Shown: positions 62,509 to 64,000 of the stretch, one piece after another
Numbering within the stretch: position 1 is the first letter of the stretch
Layout of the letters: each line of letters opens with the position of its first letter
Assembly: GCA_900078775.1 (NCBI GenBank)
Contig: LT549889.1
Span: 2,480,001-2,544,000 of the forward strand
Direction: 5' to 3'
From: Mycolicibacterium aurum
GTDB lineage: Bacteria > Actinomycetota > Actinomycetes > Mycobacteriales > Mycobacteriaceae
Length of the DNA: 64,000 nt
Notes under the pieces: model-generated
The model's input: only the letters and a program-made list of their open reading frames with translations
The model's database searches: none
Told to the model about the DNA's origin: nothing
Translations under genes and position numbers: made by a program

Positions 62509-63255
62509 TCAGGGTGACGTTAGAGGACGTTGCCCCATCAACGCGGTTCCGACACGCACACAGGTGGATCCGTATCTGACGGCAATTTCCATGTCACCGG
62601 ACATGCCCGCCGACAGGCCGAGCCGGTGGGAGTAGGACTGCTGGACCCGGTCGCGCTCGGCCTGCAATCGGGCGAAGGCGTCCTCGGGAGTCCAGTCCAG
62701 TGGCGGGATACCCATCAGCCCGGCGAACTCCAGGGCGTCGATGGCATGTGTTGCGGCACAGAGCTCGTCGATCAGATCGGGCTTGGCGATGTCGACTCCG
62801 CCGCGGGACGGGTCACCGTCCAGGCTGACCTGGATGTAGATCCGCAGTGGCTCGGTGCGCCGCCCGGCGCTGAGCTCCTGCTCGGCGCCGCCGCCGAGCG
62901 CGGCGATCAACCGGGCGCTGTCCACCGAGTGCGCGGCGTAGGCCCACCGCGCGATGGCGCGCGCCTTGTTGCGCTGGATGTGGCCGACCATGTGCCAGCG
63001 GATCGGGTCGGCCGGGAACACCTCGGCGACCTCGGCGACCTTCCTCGCGGCCTCCTGCTCGCGCGACTCCCCGAATTCCGAGCAGCCCAGCCGGTGCAGG
63101 ATGACGACGTCGGAGGCCGGGAAGAACTTGGTGATCGGCAGCAATTCGATATCGCGGACCGGGCGGCCCGCGGCCTCGGCGGCGTGGGCCAGCCGGGTCC
63201 GCACCGTCGCCAGCGCGCCGGCCAGTTCGACGTCCCGATGTGTCTCGCCACTCAT
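62509..63255 (-). CDS. YggS/PLPBP-family pyridoxal-phosphate homeostasis protein
   Basis: 248 residues, single TIM barrel. Lys of LPITKFFPASDV is the PLP Schiff-base site; HMVGHIQRNK and the C-terminal MSGDMEIAVRYGSTCVRVGTALMG are family signatures. It buffers PLP. The ATG at 63255 overlaps the pgeF stop by four bases. Same order as Rv2148c. Confidence 0.92.
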   Translation of the reverse strand: MSGETHRDVELAGALATVRTRLAHAAEAAGRPVRDIELLPITKFFPASDVVILHRLGCSEFGESREQEAARKVAEVAEVFPADPIRWHMVGHIQRNKARAIARWAYAAHSVDSARLIAALGGGAEQELSAGRRTEPLRIYIQVSLDGDPSRGGVDIAKPDLIDELCAATHAIDALEFAGLMGIPPLDWTPEDAFARLQAERDRVQQSYSHRLGLSAGMSGDMEIAVRYGSTCVRVGTALMGQRPLTSP

Positions 63256-63959
63256 TCCAGCCACACCAATGAGGCCAGTCGGCCCGTCGGCGCCTGTCGA
63301 CGGTGACTGAACAGCCTCGTGTCCTCGACGGTACAACGCGGGTCGATGTCCACGGCCTGCACACCCAATTCGGTGAGCTGTCGCGCCAGCCCGGCGCGGA
63401 TGTCCAGGCCCGGTGTGCCCTTGGCGGTGCGGCAGCGGCTGCCCGGCAGTGACTTCTCCACCTCGGCGGCCATCTCCGCGGGCACCTCGTAGTTGCGGCC
63501 GCTCACCGCGGGCCCCAGCAGTACCGAGATGTCGGCGACCGAGGCGCCCAGTTCCACCATCTTCTCCACGGTGCGCGGCACGATGCCGAGCGCGGCACCC
63601 ACCCGGCCCGCATGCGCGGCGCCGATGACGCCGGCGCGGGCGTCGGCCAGCAGTACCGGGACGCAGTCGGCGGAGACCACCGCCAGCGCCAGCCGGCGGC
63701 TGGTGCTGACCAGAGCGTCGGTCTCCTCGACCGCGCCGGTGCGGGGGCCGTCCACCACCGCGACGTTGGCCGAGTGCACCTGGTTCATCCACACCACGGC
63801 GTCCGCGGGCAGACCGATCCCGGCCGCCAGCCGCTTCCGGTTTGCCGCGACCGCGGCCGGATCGTCACCGACGTGGTCACCGAGATTGAACGTGTCGAAC
63901 GGCCGCGCCGATACACCGCCCGCACGGGTGGTCGTCACGCGCCGAACCCGGACGGACAC
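63252..63959 (-). CDS. pgeF: Peptidoglycan editing factor PgeF (YfiH, laccase-domain)
   Basis: 235 residues from GTG 63959. Metal-site residues are seen in NQVHSANV, ADCVPVLL and GAAHAGRVG. In E. coli the enzyme removes misplaced amino acids from UDP-MurNAc; older names call it polyphenol oxidase. It begins six bases after the ftsZ stop. Typical mycobacterial YfiH is about 250 residues. Confidence 0.92.
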   Translation of the reverse strand: MSVRVRRVTTTRAGGVSARPFDTFNLGDHVGDDPAAVAANRKRLAAGIGLPADAVVWMNQVHSANVAVVDGPRTGAVEETDALVSTSRRLALAVVSADCVPVLLADARAGVIGAAHAGRVGAALGIVPRTVEKMVELGASVADISVLLGPAVSGRNYEVPAEMAAEVEKSLPGSRCRTAKGTPGLDIRAGLARQLTELGVQAVDIDPRCTVEDTRLFSHRRQAPTGRLASLVWLE

Positions 63960-63964
63960 GGGGA

Positions 63965-64000
63965 TCAGTGGCGCATGAAGGGCGGCACGTCGACGTCGTC
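63965..64000 (-). CDS. ftsZ: C-terminal end of FtsZ (rest outside window)
   Basis: Only 11 codons and the TGA are in view: DDVDVPPFMRH. This is the conserved C-terminal tail of mycobacterial FtsZ, the docking peptide for SepF. The context (pgeF, yggS, sepF, yggT, wag31) supports the call. Confidence 0.9.
   Translation of the reverse strand, partial: DDVDVPPFMRH

Overview
The window is a high-GC chromosomal segment of a rapid-grower-type mycobacterium (Mycolicibacterium-like). The reasons are: PolA, RpsA, PdtaR, the Rv1625c-type adenylate cyclase, CydA/CydB, Wag31, SepF and the FtsZ tail all look mycobacterial; many genes use GTG or TTG starts; and there are TANNNT -10 boxes, a mycobacterial-type LexA box and a DUF222/HNH (13E12-type) gene. 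There are no plasmid, phage or CRISPR signatures, and most of the window is ordinary core genome.

Layout. 0-2.1 kb: start of an AztD-type zinc-chaperone lipoprotein gene with a Fur/Zur box, then rpsA with a strong terminator. 2.4-6.7 kb: PrsW-type protease, a SnoaL/NmrA/TetR operon with a perfect operator palindrome, and a ThrE-type exporter. 6.7-11.2 kb: polA divergent from a DUF35-thiolase pair with deviant codon use. 11.4-17.7 kb: DUF167 protein, a complete branched-chain amino acid ABC operon (livKHMGF) and the antiterminator pdtaR. 17.8-23.6 kb: a tRNA-Leu(CAA) with a short variable loop, a secreted PE-PPE-domain hydrolase facing a frameshifted secreted glycoside hydrolase, and a class III adenylate cyclase preceded by an exact CRP-type palindrome. 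23.6-31.3 kb: Dps, a frameshifted DUF2339 membrane protein, and an amino-acid ABC transporter whose operon runs into a histidine kinase and a LuxR-type regulator, then an HdeD-family protein.

31.4-46.8 kb: cydA-cydB with a fused CydD-CydC exporter, DUF4190 protein, tesB, pyk, gltB-gltD (GOGAT), and DUF2752 and TM2 membrane proteins. 46.8-59 kb is the accessory-looking part. It holds 3' remnants of mqo and of a LysR gene joined head to head, a SCO6745-like protein, the SOS-box HNH gene, a tripartite tricarboxylate transporter operon (tctCBA) ending in a universal stress protein and divergent from a CitA/CitB-type two-component system, a lipoprotein with a serine beta-lactamase fold but no catalytic residues, a glutamine amidotransferase and a TIGR01777 epimerase. 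59.1-64 kb is the division cluster: phosphoribosyltransferase, membrane protein, wag31, yggT, sepF, yggS, pgeF and the last codons of ftsZ.

The genes combine into uptake and assimilation of nitrogen (two amino acid ABC systems, GOGAT), low-oxygen respiration (cytochrome bd), signalling (cAMP, three two-component or antiterminator systems) and polar growth and septation. No single clearly new system was found. The points most worth checking are the CRP-like site at the cyclase, the mqo/LysR junction and synteny break, the SOS-box HNH gene, the catalytically dead lipoprotein, and two single-base frameshifts that may be real or assembly errors.
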